From the NCBI GenBank assembly GCA_023374045.1, contig CM041780.1, positions 87,633,627 through 87,697,626 of the forward strand: 64,000 nucleotides of DNA. The letters are read 5' to 3'. Below the pieces are notes generated by a model, which saw only the letters and a program-made list of their open reading frames with translations, was not told the origin of the DNA and did not search any database. Both the position numbers and the translations under genes were made by a program. Positions 60,041 to 64,000 of the stretch are shown here, one piece after another. Within the stretch, counting starts at the first letter, position 1, and the number at the start of each line of letters is the position of its first letter. The DNA is from Limonium bicolor. Its lineage: Eukaryota > Streptophyta > Magnoliopsida > Caryophyllales > Plumbaginaceae.

Positions 60041-61533
60041 AAAACATGGTTTAAGGTTATGAAATGATATGTGATGATGGGGATTGGTAGGTAATGATAT
60101 TATAAGGTTGTTAAGGACATGATAAGTGAGTTTTAATGGTGATTAAGTGGGTGAAAGGTTGTAATGAAATGTGAAAGTAAAACAAGTTAAAATGTAAAGT
60201 TATTTAACCAAGTTAACGGGGAAAAGTTATAAGCGTTAGACTTTAAACAAACATATTACCCCAATGTTAATAAAAACACATGTGATGTTAACAGTTGTTC
60301 GAGAATTGCTCGAGGAACATAAGTGGGCGTGATAAAGTGGACTCCGGTGACAGGTATGGTTTTCTTGCAACCTGTGTCCTAACGGATTACACCGGCTTGT
60401 ATGCCAATGTGTTTTTCTGTATGTTTGCCACGTTATGATATAAACCATGAAACGAGTTTACAGTCATTATTGTTATTGTACGTTTACGTGCCGATACCGG
60501 TAACCTCTAATGCGCTTGAAGGGCTAGTTAACCACTATTAGGTAAACGTAAGAGAACGGTATCCGGTAATAACGTTTCCGACCTAAGGAACGTTCTAACC
60601 ACGGCTATGCGTGAGTTGGATATGTAATGTTTGTGCGTGGTGTTTGTATGTGAAGGTATGACTCTCTTTCCCTTGTGTATGTCTGACTAGACTTAACTCA
60701 ATGTTTGTGATTGTTTAATAAAGTTCAAAGATGAACTTCTAATAAGTGCTAACGGGGGGAATGAGGAGTCCGGTCTGTTCCGGCCACGCGTGTGAGTATG
60801 GGGGTCGTTGTCATATCAGGTTCGATCCTCTCTGTATGTTATGGTTGTTTTCCAATTTGGTTCCCAACCTTCCCTTTAGCTTAACCAAGGCTATTACTGA
60901 CTCACGTCGGGCCACAGGGGCATACTATTGTTATGTTTGTTTCGGTGTGCTTGGATCACTATATCCGAGACACCTTGTGTTAAGTTAACCGTCCATCTAA
61001 CGAGACGGTAACGAGTTATGTAACGAGCTTATCATGAGACTGGCAACAATCTCTAGGCTCACCAGTGTATTGGTGATGTTTGGGTCGGTTCCTAAGAGAA
61101 CCATTCCCGTTGTGTTATTGTGTTTTGTTGTGATGCAATATTTATTGCGGTGTTATGTTGTGCACATGGAAACGTGCAAAGTGTTGTTAAGTGTTGTTAC
61201 GTAGTGTATGTTAATGTGTAAGATGTGAAGTGTGTGGATCATGGAAATGATTCCAAGTTTGTGATAAGAGACGTTTAAGGATAACCCGATTTGAGGGTAA
61301 GTGTCGTCTATTAAGGAAGTAGCTCCATCAGAGGAGGAATACTCTAGGGATGATTTATACCACGAGTGACTCATTAAGTAAGGATATATTATCCGTTGTT
61401 GAGCCCGTTGAGGCGAATGTTATGAGATGTGTGTTTAGTGTTACATGTATGATTTAAATATAATCAACCGCATGTTAAGACGACAAGTAGTTGTGCGTGG
61501 CCCGGTAGCATGTGGGCTGCGGGATTACCATAC

Positions 61534-61560
61534 CAGCAAAGGTGCTGAGCCCCTTGGGGC
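61534..61560 (+). other. Twin GC-rich hairpins near the LTR end, element 4
   Basis: CAGC-AAAGGT-GCTG and GCCCC-TT-GGGGC are followed by a long pyrimidine tract and CAGGTAC at 61587-61593. Confidence 0.65.
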
Positions 61561-61953
61561 CACCCCTTTCTCTTCTTTTCCTATTTCAGGTACGAAGTGC
61601 TGGAAGCCGTTCGAGAGTAGGACGGGTAGTCATTGTACATGGGTATTTATTTAAGTGTGTATATACAGTAGGTGTAGTAAGACCGATGTTGTTGTCGGCA
61701 CCAGTTTATAAATACTCGGTATAGTTGATAAGGTGTATGTTTGTTGTTGTGTTAATGGAAAGGGATACTAATGTTTAGTTGCTCGGGAATTTAGCCCATC
61801 AGACCGGTACATTGTGTATGTATTAGCCTTGTTAGCCACGTGGGTGGCTAACGGCGTGTACACCAACAAGTTAAGTAATGTGACGAGGTGTTCTTTCTTC
61901 CGCTGCAGTTTTTTGTAAGTATGTTAATTTGTTGGATGGGGTGTTACAAAAAG

Positions 61954-61965
61954 TGGTATCAGAGC
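61954..61965 (+). other. Primer binding site (initiator Met tRNA), element 4
   Basis: TGGTATCAGAGC lies five bases after the LTR and overlaps the hairpin 61959-61980 (TCAGAGCGA/TCGCTCTGA, loop AGTA), identical to element 1. Confidence 0.9.
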
Positions 61966-64000
61966 GAAGTATCGCTCTGATGACTGAATTACCGAGCTTA
62001 GGAAGTACCGAGTTAGGATTAAGTACTTTGGGTTAAGGGTTGAGTGATAGCGTGAGAGATACGCTAGTAAGGAACTACCAGTGAATACTGGAAACCTACA
62101 ATATCCATCCCACCCTCCACAGTCCCTGTTTGATAACTTGGGAAAGAACGCCAGAGAGATGGAAGTCCACTCTCATACTCGGGAATACCCGATCTGGCTG
62201 TTATTAAATACCTTTAGGGTACGAAGAACCTGTCATACGGTTGATCCCGAAAACTGGGAATCCCGGAGACGGTTTCCATCTAAACAGTGTTAACTGCATT
62301 TCATAGCAATGAATGAAGGATCTTGTGTATGAGAGAGTAGAATTTCCAGCAACCTGGGTCAACATGCAGAGCAGTCGAGAATAACTAACTTGCAACGCAC
62401 CTACCGTGCAACAGGCAAGAAATGGATTAATAACACCCGAGACAAGTGTCTACGGAACCACAGTTGATAAATAAAACACCAACGGTATACCAACCGACAA
62501 GGGAAACTACAAGGTAGTGCCCAAATATGTGGAACGGACTACAAAGTGAATACAATACTATGAGGACGGGGTCTCCCAGAATGGGAAACACTCTAGTTAA
62601 TGATTATCATGTGAATACAGTGAGAAGTCACCTAGACAAGTTATTATCAAGACAGTGAGATCAGTGAGGGCCAACAAGGCCACTGACGACAGTGCGGGTA
62701 AAAACAATACCACAACCGGTATGTGTTAAACTGATAGCCAGTTAGCATGGCGCACTTGCCATAGCAAGTGCTGCTATAACCACTACGAAGTACTTGGAAA
62801 GGTACAATAAAGTTAAATGTGATTGTCATAACAGTGGAAGGGCCTGTTAGCCTAACCTCTGTAATTGTAAGTACACCAGTCAGCAAGAAGCTAGACTTGG
62901 TTAAGGTAAGAAGATGTTGTGAAACCATGAAAATTTTCTTTCAAACCCAGATTTTCACAAACCCTTTTCTTTTCAAACCAGATTTTCTTTCAAACCAACA
63001 CTTCTTTCCAACCTTCTTTAAAACCAAACCAGTAAAACCAAGAGCAGTTGATAAGGATACAACAATGGATAAACTTTCCCTCGATTAAGTTCGGGAAGTA
63101 AGGAATGAATATTGTCACGGGACAATATAAGGGAGTTGACAACAGAATACTTCACCTAGGCGTGTGACGGACACTACAAGTGTACCAACTGTGTTGTGGG
63201 ACGACTGCACTCCGATAGGAGCATGTGGGCCTGACAGACCTACTTATGGGTTAGTTGGGTAAGTAGCAATGTATCAGTAAGATACCCCATATATGTATAC
63301 GAGTAGAGTCCGAAACACGGGAAGTAGTCGACTCCGTCTACGGTCAGCAGTATAAATCAAACGAGAGCTAAGGATTACAAGGAATTCAGTTAAGTTAGCA
63401 AGACTAAAAGCATTAGTGAACTCCTTTCAAGGAAATGTTTAAGAGTTAGGAAGTGCGATGGGCACAAACTGTTATGTAAAGACACCACATATGTCTTAAG
63501 GATCCTTAGGGATAAACATTATAGCTGGAATGGTGACCCAGCCTGTACATGGCAAGCAGATGCCTAATGTGGACACATTAATGTGCAATGTACGGGATGA
63601 ATTCCCAGAATAAGTACCTACACTACCAGGAAATGTTAATCTTCACAGAAGAAGATAGTAACCAGTAAAAAAACGCGAAAGGCGTAGCTAACGGAATGTA
63701 CCAATAAGTGTGAGCCAAATGTAAGGCATAACTTAACGACACCCAGGAGCAATCCTTGAAGGGTGTTCACATCAACAATTGTTGAATGAAATGCATGACA
63801 GAAGCACAAGGGTTGAAATTAACACCCAGTTTAGACATAAGTGGTCAGGAGACGGACTGACAATCCTAAGGGGCATCCCATGAAAGGAAACGTGATGCAA
63901 CGACCATGTGATACTGTACAAGAAGTACATGTGTGTGGACAGCCTATAATGAGCCCAGCTCAAGGCAAATAAGGCTTATAATCCAAAAGCAGGATATATC
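61966..64000 (+). other. Element 4 non-coding internal region (partial)
   Basis: It aligns with element 1's internal region. Hairpins lie at 62078-62091 (CCAGT/ACTGG), 62179-62192 (TCGGG/CCCGA) and 62752-62771 (GCACTTGC-CATA-GCAAGTGC). A TTTCAAACC-rich stretch lies at 62935-63030. No protein motif is seen in any frame. Confidence 0.72.

Larger units (their letters stand above)
57329..61948 (+). repeat. Element 4 5' LTR
   Basis: It runs from TGAAATACCCC to GGTGTTACA. Donor-like sites lie at about 58434, 58600 and 58773, TTTGCAGGT at about 58920, a palindrome array at 59728-60040, and twin hairpins at 61534-61560 with CAGGTACGAAG at 61587. It contains no gene. Confidence 0.88.
57329..64000 (+). 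mobile_element. Element 4: long-LTR non-autonomous retrotransposon, 5' part
   Basis: 5' LTR 57329-61948 and the first about 2.05 kb of the internal region; the element runs out of the window. It is the closest relative of element 1: the internal regions align to about 63590, where element 1 appears deleted. The five bases before it are AACAT. No gag or pol motif is visible. Confidence 0.87.

Overview
The window looks like nuclear DNA of a flowering plant, most likely a eudicot with a large repeat-rich genome. I find no host protein-coding gene and no rRNA, tRNA or CRISPR array. About 62 of the 64 kb is transposable elements nested inside one another.

Layout. (1) 1-2182: unassigned DNA with an old segmental duplication, a 26-bp minisatellite and a TTCGGGT-rich tract. 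(2) From 2183: an old, heavily interrupted LTR ('LTR A', TGAAATACCCC family), split into 2183-2971, 14151-14522, 18654-19647 and 20788-21072. It is interrupted by element 1 (about 2972-14150, LTR retrotransposon with a truncated 5' LTR), a CACTA/En-Spm-like DNA transposon (14523-18653) that carries a decayed Ulp1/C48-peptidase gene, and a hAT-like element (19648-20787). (3) From 21073: an Athila-like Ty3/gypsy element (LTR, tRNA-Asp-type primer site, two diverged gag pseudogenes). Its LTR is split by element 3 (22382-36920), whose 3' LTR in turn holds a PIF/Harbinger-like element (31628-33102). Its second gag is split at 39775 by 'LTR B'. (4) LTR B is interrupted by the complete element 2 (40668-55099, target duplication AGAAG) and by element 4 (57329 to beyond the window). 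The deepest chain is LTR A > Athila-like > LTR B > element 2.

Elements 1-4 are one superfamily of very long-LTR (4.6-5.5 kb), apparently non-autonomous retrotransposons. They have an initiator-Met tRNA primer site (TGGTATCAGAGC), a PPT of the TTTTAAGGGG type, LTRs from TGAAATACCCC to TTACA, and no visible gag or pol apart from a relic of the pol C-terminus at the PPT. They would depend on proteins from another element, probably a Tekay/Del-type chromovirus (inference).

The most interesting signal is RNA-like secondary structure in these non-coding elements. Hairpins sit on the primer binding site, in the leader, next to the PPT and near the end of the LTR, and several show compensatory base changes between families. 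In the middle of the LTR an array of palindromes keeps its layout while its sequence differs between families. A ladder of splice-donor-like sites and an acceptor-like site is also kept. Together these suggest a structured, possibly spliced leader used by parasitic retrotransposons. All alignments were made by eye.
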